The position numbers were made by a program, and so were the translations under genes. Positions 1 through 10,808 of a stretch of DNA of 64,000 nt are shown one piece after another. Numbering within the stretch: the first letter of the stretch is position 1; the number at the start of each line of letters is the position of its first letter. Under the pieces are notes generated by a model. The model made no database searches. It was not told where the DNA came from and saw only the letters and a list, made by a program, of their open reading frames with translations. The stretch comes from Psittacicella melopsittaci. GTDB lineage: Bacteria > Pseudomonadota > Gammaproteobacteria > Enterobacterales > Psittacicellaceae. The stretch spans positions 37,969 through 101,968 of the forward strand of contig NZ_NRJH01000012.1 of the NCBI RefSeq assembly GCF_003585925.1, given 5' to 3'.

Positions 1-3000
1 AAGTAATTAACCAAGGAACAATTAAAGCAAATGTTTCAGCTAATGGTAGTGTAGAACTTTACGCTTTAGGTGAAGGTTCGGGTACTTATGTGCCTAGCAC
101 TAACACTATTAGTGTAAGTGCTAAAGGCGAAGAACAAGGGGTTGTAATTAACAATGGTACTCTTGTTGGTCAGCAAGTTAAAGTAAATGGTGACAATATC
201 TATTTACTTGGCAACTCAAGCATTCAAGCTCAAGCTAATGGTGAGCAAGCAGGTAAAGTTGCTATTGGTGGCTTAAACCAAGTTGGTAATGTTGCTGCTT
301 TAGCTAAAGATGATAGCCAACTTAAAGCTCAAAAATTAGTAGTTAATAAAAACGCAACTACTCGTGCCCAAGGAACAAGCAAACAAGGTGGAGAAATCCT
401 TGCTTATGCTAATGTAGCTTACTTTGCGGGTAACTGGGAAACTACTGACAAGGCTGGCTTAGTAGAAACTTCTGCTAACCACGCTTACTTTAGTGATGAC
501 TTTAATGTAAGCACTAACGGTGGGACTTGGTTATTAGACCCATTAAACATTAATGTAGTTAATGGTACAGCTCTTAACTACAATGTAAGCGATAACACTA
601 ATGTAATTTACGATTATAATCTGCAAGCTGATGGCTCAGTTCTCATTCACTATATTAATAATGATTACAGCAATCTAGTTGCAGATACTTCAAGCACTAA
701 TTATAGCTTAAGTCTTACTGATAGCTTTATTAACAAGCGTTTAGAGCAAAATCACGTTTACCTCTATACTCCAGATGGTAACGTAAGCTTTACTGATGCG
801 GTAATTACTGGCTCTGATTTAAGCTTTGATTTCTATGTTTTTGCTCGTCAAGGTAATATTAGTCTTTACAATACTACTATTAACATTAGTAATAAAGATG
901 CCGCAGTTAACCTAGTTGCAGGTAACTCAATTTACCTTAATAACAGTAACGTTACCGCAGCTAACCAAACTTACGCAGCGGTAAGAAGAATTGTTGTAGA
1001 TAATACTACCCTTACTGGTAACTTAAGCTTCGCTACTGGTAGCAATGTATTTGAGAACTGGGAAGATACTATTTCTGGTTTAAATCCAGGTGGTACTTTT
1101 AACTATTCGCAAACTTCAACAACAAACGCTGGTGCAGATCAAGATACAAGCTCAACTGGAACTAAAGAAGCTATTCCTGATCCAAATGAACAAGTAGATA
1201 GCACAGCTAGCGAATATCGCTCAGGCTTTGCTTACTCAATTGCCGAAAGTGATCGTACCATTCAATTTACTAATTCGACTTTAAATATTACTAATGCAAA
1301 TGCAAGCATTAACACTAATGGAACCATTGGTTTTAGTAATGTAACAGTGCTTGGTAATGCTAATAGTGTGGTTGCTGATGGTACTACTGCAAGTCAAGAT
1401 TTAGTAAAAAGATTAAGTGCGTATAGAAGTAATTTAAACATTACTTCTGGTCGTGGTGTGCTCTTTGAAGGTAACTTTGCGGTTAACAGTGCTTTAGTTA
1501 ACCTAAACGCAACTTCAACTGATGAAACTGTAGTGGCTATTACCTTTACTGCAGGTACAGCTCTCAATGCAACTAACAATGGGGTTATTAACCTCTTTGC
1601 CACATCGAGCAACGGGTCAACTGCTATAAGTTACCTCAGTAAAAACCGCTATCAAGCAACTTATGATAACGGAACTTATATAGATCCAGATCTGCAAGAT
1701 ACCGTGAACTTAAGCGGACGCTTCTTTATTACCGCTAAAGTAACGAACGAAGACTATGCTCTTTCTTCAATTGCAGATCTTACAGATGCAACTCTTAATT
1801 TAGATAATGCTAACTTAACGCTAATGTATTACAACTCAGATACTATTAGTCGCTTAAGTAGTCTCTATTTTAAAGATATTAATCTAACAAATAAATCAAC
1901 GCTCTATACTTTTAACCTCAACAACAATGGTGAGTTTACTTCCCTAACTGAAAGAGGTAACCCAGTTATTATTTACGGTAACGTAAGCGTAACTAATAAC
2001 TCTTTATTACGTCTTAACTCTCGTGGTGGCGTGTATTTTTCAAGCATGAACTACGATGACGATGGGGAACTTGTTAAAAGTAAATTCTATATAGAGCAAG
2101 GGTCTTATTTTAATAGTTATTCGCCGACCATTATTTTTGAAGACTATGAAGTAGATATCCAAGGTGCTTCTAACATTGGTGAGTACCAACCGAACCAAAG
2201 TATTAATCTAATCTTCAAAAACGTAGATGCAAACCTTTCTGGGGTTAACCTCGTAAACTTAAATAATTTATCGGCAACTTTTGTAGATAGTAATGTTAGT
2301 GACTTTAACCTAAGTGCGACAGCTTTAAAAGCTTTCCAACTTTATAGTGAAAACTCTAAGTACATTAACTCTACGGTAAATATTAATAGCACAGGTGAGG
2401 CTAACTTATATTTTCTCAGCACTACTTTTAATAATACAAATGTAGATGTTAAAGGGGCTTCTGTTTTTGCTAACCGTATTTGTGCAAGTGAAGTAGCACA
2501 CATTAACCTAACTAATAACTCTACCCTGAACTTTACTACAGGTAATGCAACCTCTGATGGTTTTGTGGATGCTGGAGTTTTAACTTTAGGTAACCTAAAT
2601 ATTACTAGTGACAACACGAATAATAGCCTAAACTTTAGTGCTAAAGAGCTTAACTTTGCGGGAACTCTTGGTTATAGTGCGAATGTAGCTTTACAAAACT
2701 ACACGGCAAATAACATAACGGTTAACAATAAACTTAACCTAACGGCAAGAAATGAAGCAAGCAAGGCAATTGCTGAGCGTGTTTTAGGTACCGAGGATAA
2801 TGAACAAAAAACTTCAGGTATCTACTTTACGGGTTACAACATTAGCGTGAACAACAACCTCACGGCTAATGCAGATGTGCTTGATTTCCACGCAACGCAA
2901 AGCTTAAATATTGCTGGTAAAGTTAATGTTACAGGTCAAGTTTACCTCGGAGATTACCGTAGTAAAAACGACTTCCAAGGTACAGGTACAGGTCTAAACC

Positions 3001-6000
3001 AATACTCTACCTACAATGTTAACCTCACAGGGGAGTTAAATGTTGAAGGTGATATTACTGCTCGTAATAACATTACCCTAGATAACGGGGGTAGCCTCAA
3101 TGTTAGTAATAACCTAACTTCAGATAGTAACATTATTAACCAAAACGGCTCTGTTACGGCAAATAACATCACCGCTAACTTCTATGTACAAAGAAACGGT
3201 AGCACTAAAGTTAACCATACCCTAAAAGTGTCACGTAACTTTGTAGCTGCTGTAGGTACAGTTGATATTAATTCCTTAACGGCAACCAATATAACCCTAA
3301 GCAGTAGAAATGCTCTGCAAATTAAAAACCTAGACTATACCACCAACCTAAATATTATCGGTGGAGCAAGTCTAACTGCCAATAATGTAACTGCAGGTGC
3401 TCAAGCTACAACTAATATTGCAGGTAACTTAACTGTAACTGAATCTCTTAAAGTAAATGATATTACTCTTGACGGTGGTAGCCTCACTTCACAAGGGCAA
3501 ACAAGTATAACCGGTGACTTTAATGCTACAGATGCAAGCATTAATCTCGGTGACTTTACCTATAGCAAAGCATTTAACTTTACTAATACAAGCTTAAATG
3601 CAAGCAACCTCAACCTTGAACAATTCCAAGCAACGGCAGGTAATAGCTTTAATGTAACAGGCACTCTAACTGCCAAAGATGTAGAAATCGATGGAGCAAA
3701 TGTAAGTGCTGGTACTCTAGTAGCTGCTGAAGGTAATGTAGATGTTAAAAACAACTCTAACCTGACAGTAACGCAAAACTTAATTACCAAAGAGTTTAAC
3801 GCAGAAAATGCAAGCTTAGATCTTGCTAACGTTGCCGTAAATAAATTTAGCACTAAAGATGTAGAGCTAAATAGTACTGGTCTAATTAACGCTCCAGAAG
3901 TAGTTTTAGGAGAAAATACAACCGCTTCTTTAACTAACTTAAATGCAACTAACATTAATGTAACTGGTGCGAAAACAAACGTTAAAATTAGCCATAACTT
4001 AAGCAGTGAAAACCTAACCGTTACTCAGAACGCTAACCTTAGCACTGATAACGCTTCGGTAGGACAAAGCTTTAACGTAACTGAAGGTGGTCAAGTTGTT
4101 GTAACTGGTAAAACTGTAGCTCACAATATTACAGTTAAAGACTACAACTCTAATGCAGCATTTAGTGAGATTACGGCAACTACAATTGACATTAGCGAAA
4201 ATGGAAAAGCTTACCTCGGCGTAGCTGATATTAATACCCTAAATACTTCAGGGATTAGTACTGAAGTTTACGCAACAAATATTGCGGCAACTAATGTTAA
4301 CGTTGATGAAGACTCACGTCTGCAAGTAGATAACCAAATTAGAACCACAAATCTAAATGTTGGTGGTCGTGCAACTTTAGTGGCTATAAATGCTACAGCT
4401 AATGAAGTAAACATTAGTGGCAACAGTTGGGCAAGTATTGATAATATCCAAGCAACTAACATTAGCGTAAAAGATTATGCAGGTGCTTTACTCTTTAACA
4501 CTAGTGCAACTAATATAGTTGTTGAAGATAATTCTTATGCAGATTTTTGCCAAGCAAATACTTACAACCTTACGGTAACTGACTCAAACGTTAGTTTCTA
4601 TACGGCTAACATTACAAAAAATCTAACTCTAACTAACAGTAGCCTTAAAGCTGAAGAATATGTTAGATCTTTAGATGAGATTAACCTCAACGGTAGTAAT
4701 CTCACCACCAAAGACCTTGCGGTAGTTAATCTAACGGCAAGCAACTCAGCAAACATTACCGTAAACCAAAGCTTAAGAGGAACTAACATTTCTCTTAACA
4801 ATAGTAAGCTTGCGGTAGCCGAAGATGTAGTGGCACAAAACGCTCTGATTACTAACGAGAGTGCGATAAAAGCAGGTAATTTAACTGCTGCACATCAGCT
4901 TAATGTTGATAACGCACAAGTTGAAGTTAACCATAGTATTAATGCAGGTGAGACTCAGTTTAGCCAAGCTAAAGTACAGGCAACTAACTTAACCAGCGAC
5001 AAGTTAACTGTTCAAGGTTCAGATGTAGATTTAACTAACCTAACCGTAGCTGAGACTACAAGCATCGACAAAAATGCTAACCTAAATGCAACTAGTATCC
5101 GTACTGATGCTCTGGTAGTTGACCAAGCTAATGTAAGTGCAAACAACATTGCGGTTAATACAAGTGTAACTTTAACTAACCAAGCTAAAGTTAAAGCTAG
5201 CGATAGCCTTACTTCTATGGCTATTGACCTCAACAACGCAAGTATTGAAGCAGGTGACCTCACTACTTCAACGGCAAAAATTGCTAACGATAGCCAAGTT
5301 AATGCAACTAATACCTTTATTGCAAACGAACTAACTATCGACAACTCTAACCTCAAAGCAAATAATGCTGTGGTTAATAGTACAGCAACTCTTTCTAACA
5401 CCGCAAATGTTGAAGCAAATAATAACTTTACCGCTCGTGCTGTTAAAGTAGATAACGCTAGCCTCGCGGCAAATAATCTCAGCGTTGCTTTTGACATTGA
5501 AGCAAGCAATCACAGTGAAATTACCGCAAAAGATACTATCTCTGCGAATATCCTCAGAGGTAATAATGTAAGCATTAGTGCTAATGATATTGACGTAAAA
5601 TACGAAATATCTTTAACTAATAACTCTGCGGTAGAAGCTACAGGTAATGTAAGTGCAATTAACTTAGAAGTATTCAACTCAAGCTTAGATGCAGGTAACT
5701 TAAGTCTAAGTCAAAGTGCTAACTTTGCTGATAACGCTAAAGTAAAAGTAAGCGATACATTTGATACATATTATCTGGTTGCTAATAACTCTACTTTAGA
5801 AGCAGGGGATCTAAGTGTAGAAACAACTGCTTTACTAAATAACACTAATGTTACTCTTGATGGTGATCTTTCTGCACAAGCTCTCGTAGCTAACAACACT
5901 AATCTAAGTGCAGATAATGTTAGTGTTACAGGTGATCTAGTAGTAGATAATGGTAAAGTATCAGCGCGTGATACTATTGAAGCAGAAAACTTTAATGCTT

Positions 6001-9000
6001 CTAATACCACAGTAACGGCAGCTAACCTTGAGGTAGAAAACAACGCTAGCCTCTCTAATGGCACAAAAGTTACTGTAACTGATACTTTAAGTGCAGCTAA
6101 CCTTGAAGCTAATCAAGTTAAAGTTGAAACTGCAAACCTTAGTGTAACTAATAACCTTAGCCTCACTAGCGACACTACAGTTACTGCAAGTGATACTTTA
6201 AGTGCAGGTAACTTAACTGCCGATAATGTAACTGTAAACTCTAATAAAGTTGTTGTAGATAATGACGCAACTTTAACTAATGTTTCAGTTACTGCTAAAA
6301 ATGATCTAAGTGTAGGTGGTAACTTCAACTCTGCAGATACAGATGTAACTGCAAATAACGTTAATGTTGGCAAGGATGCTACTTTAACTAACGGTACAGT
6401 TACTGCTAAAAATGATCTAACTGTAGGTGGTAACCTTAAAGCTGAAAAAGTTAACCTAAACGCTAACAACCTTAAAGTAGAAAATGATACTACTTTAACT
6501 GATGGTACAGTTACTGTAGGTAACGATCTAACTGTAGGTGGAAACCTCAAAGCTGACAAAGTATCTGTAAACGCTAACAACCTAGAAGTAGGTGCAGACG
6601 CTACTTTAACTAACGGTTCAGTTACTACTGAAAATAACTTAAGTGTTGGTGGCAATCTTGAAGCAAACACTGTAGACTTAAAAGCTAATAACCTTACAGT
6701 TGCTCAAGATGTTACTCTAACTAATCTTACAGTTACTGCAAATAACGACCTAAATGTAGGTGGTAACCTTAACGCAGATAGAGTAGCTGTAAACGCTAAT
6801 AACCTTACAGTAGCCGAAGATGCTACTCTAACTAATGGTCCAGTTGCTTTAGGTAATGACCTAAGTGTAGGTGGTAACCTTAAAACAGAAAATGTAGTTG
6901 TAAACGCTAATGATGTTACTGTTGAAGGTGATGCTACTTTAAGTAAGGGTGCAGTTTATGCTCGTAATGATCTAAGTGTTGGTGGTAGCCTCAACGCAGA
7001 AAATGTAAACTTAAACGCTAACAACAACGTTAAAGTAAACGAAGATGCTACTTTAACTAATGGTACAGTTACTGCTGGTAATGACTTAAGTGTTGGTGGT
7101 AGCCTCAACTCAGAAAATGTTGACTTAAGTGCTAACAACCTTACTGTTAACAAGGACGCTACTTTAACTAACGGTACAGTTACTGCTGGTAATGACCTAA
7201 GTGTTGGTGGTAGCCTCAACGCAGAAGAAGTAGACTTAAGTGCTAACAACCTTACTGTTAACAAGGACGCTACTTTAACTAACGGTACAGTTACTGCAGG
7301 TAATGACCTAAGTGTTGGTGGTAACCTCAATACTGATAAAGTAGATGTAAGTGCAAATGACCTTACAGTTAACGGGGACGCTACTTTAACTAACGGTACA
7401 GTTACTGCAACTAACGACCTAAGTGTCGGCGGTAACCTCAATACTGATAAAGTAGATGTAAGTGCAAATGACCTTACAGTTAACGGGGACGCTACTTTAA
7501 CTAACGGTACAGTTACTGCAACTAACGACTTAAGTGTTGGTGGTAACCTTAAAGCAGATAATGTAGATGTAACTGCTAACTACGTTACTGTTGGTAAAGA
7601 AGCTACTTTAACTAATGTTACTGTTACAGCAAGCGGTGATGTTAACGCTAATAGCTTAACAGCTGACAATGTAACTGTTACAGCAACTAACCTTGAGGTA
7701 GAAAACAACGCTAGCCTAACTAACGATACATCAGTTACGGTTACCGATACCTTAAGTGCAGGTAACTTAACTGCTGATAACACAACACTTAACGCTAATG
7801 ACGTTAAAGTAGACAAAGATGCTAGTTTAACTGACGTTACCGTTAAAGCTGGTAATGACCTAAGTGTTGGTGGTAACCTTAAAGCAGATAATGTAGATGT
7901 AACTGCTAACGACGTTACTGTTGGTAAAGAAGCTACTTTAATTAATGTTACAGTTACAGCAGGTGGCGATGTTAAAGCTGGTAGCTTAACAGCTAACAAT
8001 GCAACTGTTACAGCAAATGACGTTAAAGTAGATAATGACGCAACTTTAACCGACGTTACAGTTAATGCTAACGGCGATCTGTCTGCTGGTAGCTTAACAG
8101 CTAACAATGCAACTGTTACAGCAAATGACGTTAAAGTAGATAATGACGCAACTTTAACTGACGTTACAGTTAATGCTAACGGCGATCTGTCTGCTGGTAG
8201 CTTAACAGCTAACAATGCAACTGTTACAGCAAATGACGTTACAGTTAAAAACAACGCTACTTTAACTGACACTACAGTTAATGCTAACGGTGATGTGTCT
8301 GCTGGTAACCTAACTGCAGATAATGTAACTGTTACAGCAAATGACGTTACAGTTGACAACAACGCTACTTTAACTGACTCTACAGTTAAAGCTGACGGTG
8401 ATGTATCTGCTGGTAACTTAACCGCTGACAATGTAACCTTATCTGCTAACAACGTTAACGTAGTAAACAACACTACTTTAACTAGTGGTACTACAGTTAC
8501 TGCTAATGGTGATATTACTACAGATAACCTCACTGCTGACAATTCAAGTCTAAGTGCAGATAATGTTGTAGTAGGATCTACCGCTACTTTAACTAACGGT
8601 ACAAGCGTAAGTGCTTCAGATACAATTAATGCGGGTGACCTAATTGCTGATAATGTAGCTCTATCTGCAACTAACGTTATCATTGAAAACACAGCGGTGT
8701 TAACCAATGGTACAACTGTAACAGCAAGTGATACTGTAAGTGCAACTAACCTTGAAGTAGATAACTCAAGTGTAGAAGCAACTAATGTTATAGCAGAAGA
8801 AGATGCTAATGTAACCAACAACTCTAACGTTTCAGCTAAAGAAAATCTTGAAGCTGGTAATCTAACCGTAGATAGTAGTAGTGTTAATGCTAACAACCTC
8901 AGTGGTAACAATGTAAATCTAGGTAATGAATCTAACCTCAACATTGTTGATAGTATTAACTTAAATGATACATTTACATCTGTAAACAGTAATGCAACTA

Positions 9001-10766
9001 CAGTTAACCTCAATGCCTCAAGCATTGACGTAAGCGAAGGTAGTGAGCTTAACGTTTATGGTAATGCAAATACAGATGAGCTTACAGTTAACTCTAACTC
9101 AAGTATCAATGTTACAGGTGCACTTACCTCAAATCGCACAGATTTAGATAACGCAACCGTTAACCTAAACTCAGCGTTCTTAGGTGCAGTAAATATTGAT
9201 AACTCAAATGTTACGGCAGTAAACCTCAGTACCGAAGATGCTAAGATCAATAACTCAGCTCTTTCAGCTTCAAATATTGATATTACAGGTAACACAAGCA
9301 TTAACGGTACTAGTGTAAATGCTGGACAGTTTGATATAAGTGGTACTAAAGTTGAGATTAGTGGCAGTACCGTTTCTACTAACGCAACAAATATTAATGC
9401 TACAGATACAGATATTTCGGGCAGTATTTTTGCAAGAGATAATTTAAACATTAACTCTGCAGATACTAATATCTCTGATAGTGATTTAAGTGCGGTAGAA
9501 AACTTTACTTCAAATGGTCGTAACCTTACTATAGATGCTTCTAGTGCTTCGGCTGGTAATGTAACCATTAACGCTAGCGATTCATTAACTGTTGGTAATG
9601 GAAGTCTTGTTAATGCAGTTAACCTCTCTATTAACACAAGTAACTTCAATGGTGATTCTAGCGCCTTCAACTTTACTAATGGTGATGTAACTTGTAGCGT
9701 ATCTAGTCCAGGCTGTGCAAATCTCTATAAATCCATTACAGGTAACGATCTTGTACCAGATAACGTAGGCAACGTTATTAAAGAAGTTGACTCATCTATG
9801 ATCGAAGATACTAAAAAAGCTACAGACGTTTACTCATCGTCTACAGCTTATGAAATCGGTAATAGTGCAGTTAACGCAAATGGTACAGTTGGTGTAAGCG
9901 GTGACGGTACTGACACTGATGATTTAGAGAACTCAACTAACCGTAGCTTAGCGGATACAGATACAGGTGATAGCATTAGCTCTGATCAACAATCTGTAAC
10001 TACTTCACCTGATGCAAATTCATCTAGCGATGAAGACACTAGCATCGATATTGTTGCTACTAAAGATCCTGTGGCTCCAAGCAAGGATATAGATCGTGCT
10101 AACGATAGCAATCAATTTAAAGATGTTGTAGATGCAGGTAATGGTTACAATGATCTAACTCCAAATGGACAAGAGCTCTTCCCTGAATCTAAAGTTCCTA
10201 GTCAAGAAACTTTAGATGAAGTTAAAGGATCTGGTATTGCGCAACAAGCTTTACCATATGGTGAATCTGATGTAAGCTTCCGTTCTATAAGTAAAGTTAA
10301 CATTAATGCTGTATTTGCGGCTGCTCGTCAAAAAGCAAGTGTTGACTTAAGTGCAAGCTTAGATGACTTTAACCAAGCAAACGAAGATGCTACAGGTGAA
10401 AGTCAAGTTAGCGAAAGCGACTTAGAAGCGACAGCAACAACAGGTCAAGGTATGGATCCTACTCGTCCTTACGGTATGTCAGTAGGTGAGTACACGCATA
10501 TGGTACGTAACCTTACTCCTGAAGCTACTGAAGTTCTCGTTAAAACTTCAAATGACTTTGGTTTAGGTGCACAAGGTATGACTTACAACAATCCTGGTAT
10601 CCAGTTAGTAGATCAAGCTCAAACTTGTTCTCCTCTCTCTTCAGCAAATGCTCTAAGCGTTTGTTATGCTCCAGGTAGTGTGCTTCCAGGAAGCCTCAAC
10701 CTCAATGTAAGCAACCCAGGAAATAATGTAGTTGTTCCTCTTGCTCCGACACAAAACAATAAATAA
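1..10766 (+). CDS. Giant HMW/filamentous-haemagglutinin-like two-partner secretion exoprotein, 5' end outside the window
   Basis: The reading frame is open from base 3, so the gene begins upstream; at least 3587 codons are present. Near residue 125-150 (counted from the GTG at 90) it has GLVETSANH followed by WLLDPLNI, matching the conserved GGFVETSGH...WLLDP segment of Haemophilus HMW1/HMW2-type TpsA adhesins. The rest is Asn/Thr/Ser/Val-rich and built of imperfect beta-helix-like repeats, strongest around 6.2-8.6 kb. N-x-S/T tripeptides are extremely dense. The last 400 residues are less repetitive and acidic, and the C-terminus carries a Cys pair (about residues 3513 and 3525) followed by a 33-residue tail, resembling the C-terminal cysteine pair that tethers HMW1. 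The TPS signal domain and TpsB partner would lie upstream. The role as a surface adhesin is inferred from the family. Long minus-strand frames opposite it are low-complexity shadows. Confidence 0.85.
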   Translation, partial: VINQGTIKANVSANGSVELYALGEGSGTYVPSTNTISVSAKGEEQGVVINNGTLVGQQVKVNGDNIYLLGNSSIQAQANGEQAGKVAIGGLNQVGNVAALAKDDSQLKAQKLVVNKNATTRAQGTSKQGGEILAYANVAYFAGNWETTDKAGLVETSANHAYFSDDFNVSTNGGTWLLDPLNINVVNGTALNYNVSDNTNVIYDYNLQADGSVLIHYINNDYSNLVADTSSTNYSLSLTDSFINKRLEQNHVYLYTPDGNVSFTDAVITGSDLSFDFYVFARQGNISLYNTTINISNKDAAVNLVAGNSIYLNNSNVTAANQTYAAVRRIVVDNTTLTGNLSFATGSNVFENWEDTISGLNPGGTFNYSQTSTTNAGADQDTSSTGTKEAIPDPNEQVDSTASEYRSGFAYSIAESDRTIQFTNSTLNITNANASINTNGTIGFSNVTVLGNANSVVADGTTASQDLVKRLSAYRSNLNITSGRGVLFEGNFAVNSALVNLNATSTDETVVAITFTAGTALNATNNGVINLFATSSNGSTAISYLSKNRYQATYDNGTYIDPDLQDTVNLSGRFFITAKVTNEDYALSSIADLTDATLNLDNANLTLMYYNSDTISRLSSLYFKDINLTNKSTLYTFNLNNNGEFTSLTERGNPVIIYGNVSVTNNSLLRLNSRGGVYFSSMNYDDDGELVKSKFYIEQGSYFNSYSPTIIFEDYEVDIQGASNIGEYQPNQSINLIFKNVDANLSGVNLVNLNNLSATFVDSNVSDFNLSATALKAFQLYSENSKYINSTVNINSTGEANLYFLSTTFNNTNVDVKGASVFANRICASEVAHINLTNNSTLNFTTGNATSDGFVDAGVLTLGNLNITSDNTNNSLNFSAKELNFAGTLGYSANVALQNYTANNITVNNKLNLTARNEASKAIAERVLGTEDNEQKTSGIYFTGYNISVNNNLTANADVLDFHATQSLNIAGKVNVTGQVYLGDYRSKNDFQGTGTGLNQYSTYNVNLTGELNVEGDITARNNITLDNGGSLNVSNNLTSDSNIINQNGSVTANNITANFYVQRNGSTKVNHTLKVSRNFVAAVGTVDINSLTATNITLSSRNALQIKNLDYTTNLNIIGGASLTANNVTAGAQATTNIAGNLTVTESLKVNDITLDGGSLTSQGQTSITGDFNATDASINLGDFTYSKAFNFTNTSLNASNLNLEQFQATAGNSFNVTGTLTAKDVEIDGANVSAGTLVAAEGNVDVKNNSNLTVTQNLITKEFNAENASLDLANVAVNKFSTKDVELNSTGLINAPEVVLGENTTASLTNLNATNINVTGAKTNVKISHNLSSENLTVTQNANLSTDNASVGQSFNVTEGGQVVVTGKTVAHNITVKDYNSNAAFSEITATTIDISENGKAYLGVADINTLNTSGISTEVYATNIAATNVNVDEDSRLQVDNQIRTTNLNVGGRATLVAINATANEVNISGNSWASIDNIQATNISVKDYAGALLFNTSATNIVVEDNSYADFCQANTYNLTVTDSNVSFYTANITKNLTLTNSSLKAEEYVRSLDEINLNGSNLTTKDLAVVNLTASNSANITVNQSLRGTNISLNNSKLAVAEDVVAQNALITNESAIKAGNLTAAHQLNVDNAQVEVNHSINAGETQFSQAKVQATNLTSDKLTVQGSDVDLTNLTVAETTSIDKNANLNATSIRTDALVVDQANVSANNIAVNTSVTLTNQAKVKASDSLTSMAIDLNNASIEAGDLTTSTAKIANDSQVNATNTFIANELTIDNSNLKANNAVVNSTATLSNTANVEANNNFTARAVKVDNASLAANNLSVAFDIEASNHSEITAKDTISANILRGNNVSISANDIDVKYEISLTNNSAVEATGNVSAINLEVFNSSLDAGNLSLSQSANFADNAKVKVSDTFDTYYLVANNSTLEAGDLSVETTALLNNTNVTLDGDLSAQALVANNTNLSADNVSVTGDLVVDNGKVSARDTIEAENFNASNTTVTAANLEVENNASLSNGTKVTVTDTLSAANLEANQVKVETANLSVTNNLSLTSDTTVTASDTLSAGNLTADNVTVNSNKVVVDNDATLTNVSVTAKNDLSVGGNFNSADTDVTANNVNVGKDATLTNGTVTAKNDLTVGGNLKAEKVNLNANNLKVENDTTLTDGTVTVGNDLTVGGNLKADKVSVNANNLEVGADATLTNGSVTTENNLSVGGNLEANTVDLKANNLTVAQDVTLTNLTVTANNDLNVGGNLNADRVAVNANNLTVAEDATLTNGPVALGNDLSVGGNLKTENVVVNANDVTVEGDATLSKGAVYARNDLSVGGSLNAENVNLNANNNVKVNEDATLTNGTVTAGNDLSVGGSLNSENVDLSANNLTVNKDATLTNGTVTAGNDLSVGGSLNAEEVDLSANNLTVNKDATLTNGTVTAGNDLSVGGNLNTDKVDVSANDLTVNGDATLTNGTVTATNDLSVGGNLNTDKVDVSANDLTVNGDATLTNGTVTATNDLSVGGNLKADNVDVTANYVTVGKEATLTNVTVTASGDVNANSLTADNVTVTATNLEVENNASLTNDTSVTVTDTLSAGNLTADNTTLNANDVKVDKDASLTDVTVKAGNDLSVGGNLKADNVDVTANDVTVGKEATLINVTVTAGGDVKAGSLTANNATVTANDVKVDNDATLTDVTVNANGDLSAGSLTANNATVTANDVKVDNDATLTDVTVNANGDLSAGSLTANNATVTANDVTVKNNATLTDTTVNANGDVSAGNLTADNVTVTANDVTVDNNATLTDSTVKADGDVSAGNLTADNVTLSANNVNVVNNTTLTSGTTVTANGDITTDNLTADNSSLSADNVVVGSTATLTNGTSVSASDTINAGDLIADNVALSATNVIIENTAVLTNGTTVTASDTVSATNLEVDNSSVEATNVIAEEDANVTNNSNVSAKENLEAGNLTVDSSSVNANNLSGNNVNLGNESNLNIVDSINLNDTFTSVNSNATTVNLNASSIDVSEGSELNVYGNANTDELTVNSNSSINVTGALTSNRTDLDNATVNLNSAFLGAVNIDNSNVTAVNLSTEDAKINNSALSASNIDITGNTSINGTSVNAGQFDISGTKVEISGSTVSTNATNINATDTDISGSIFARDNLNINSADTNISDSDLSAVENFTSNGRNLTIDASSASAGNVTINASDSLTVGNGSLVNAVNLSINTSNFNGDSSAFNFTNGDVTCSVSSPGCANLYKSITGNDLVPDNVGNVIKEVDSSMIEDTKKATDVYSSSTAYEIGNSAVNANGTVGVSGDGTDTDDLENSTNRSLADTDTGDSISSDQQSVTTSPDANSSSDEDTSIDIVATKDPVAPSKDIDRANDSNQFKDVVDAGNGYNDLTPNGQELFPESKVPSQETLDEVKGSGIAQQALPYGESDVSFRSISKVNINAVFAAARQKASVDLSASLDDFNQANEDATGESQVSESDLEATATTGQGMDPTRPYGMSVGEYTHMVRNLTPEATEVLVKTSNDFGLGAQGMTYNNPGIQLVDQAQTCSPLSSANALSVCYAPGSVLPGSLNLNVSNPGNNVVVPLAPTQNNK
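6240..8600 (+). repeat. Intragenic tandem repeats of about 108-111 bp
   Basis: The exoprotein here is a tandem array of 36-37-residue units of the form ANNLTV..DATLTNGTVTA. then NDLSVGGNL.A..VD. Two units around 7318-7540 are almost identical at 111-bp spacing (the string aacggggacg recurs at 7371 and 7482). Two 108-bp units are essentially identical at 7981, 8089 and 8197 (gtagcttaac recurs). Such near-identity within one gene suggests recent unit duplication and a length-variable region. Confidence 0.9.
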
Positions 10767-10772
10767 GTTGAA

Positions 10773-10808
10773 AGTCCAGTTAGAAAAATCTAACTGGACT
10801 TTTTTTTG
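10773..10808 (+). terminator. Rho-independent terminator of the exoprotein gene
   Basis: A perfect stem AGTCCAGTTAGA / TCTAACTGGACT with a short A loop is followed by eight T, starting 7 bases after the TAA stop at 10764-10766. Confidence 0.9.

Noticed and set aside
7580..9025. 481-codon open frame on the minus strand, and similar frames opposite 1.4-9.7 kb
   Set aside because: They lie opposite the repetitive exoprotein gene and translate to Leu/Val/Ser/Ala low complexity that mirrors the repeat; no start site or family.
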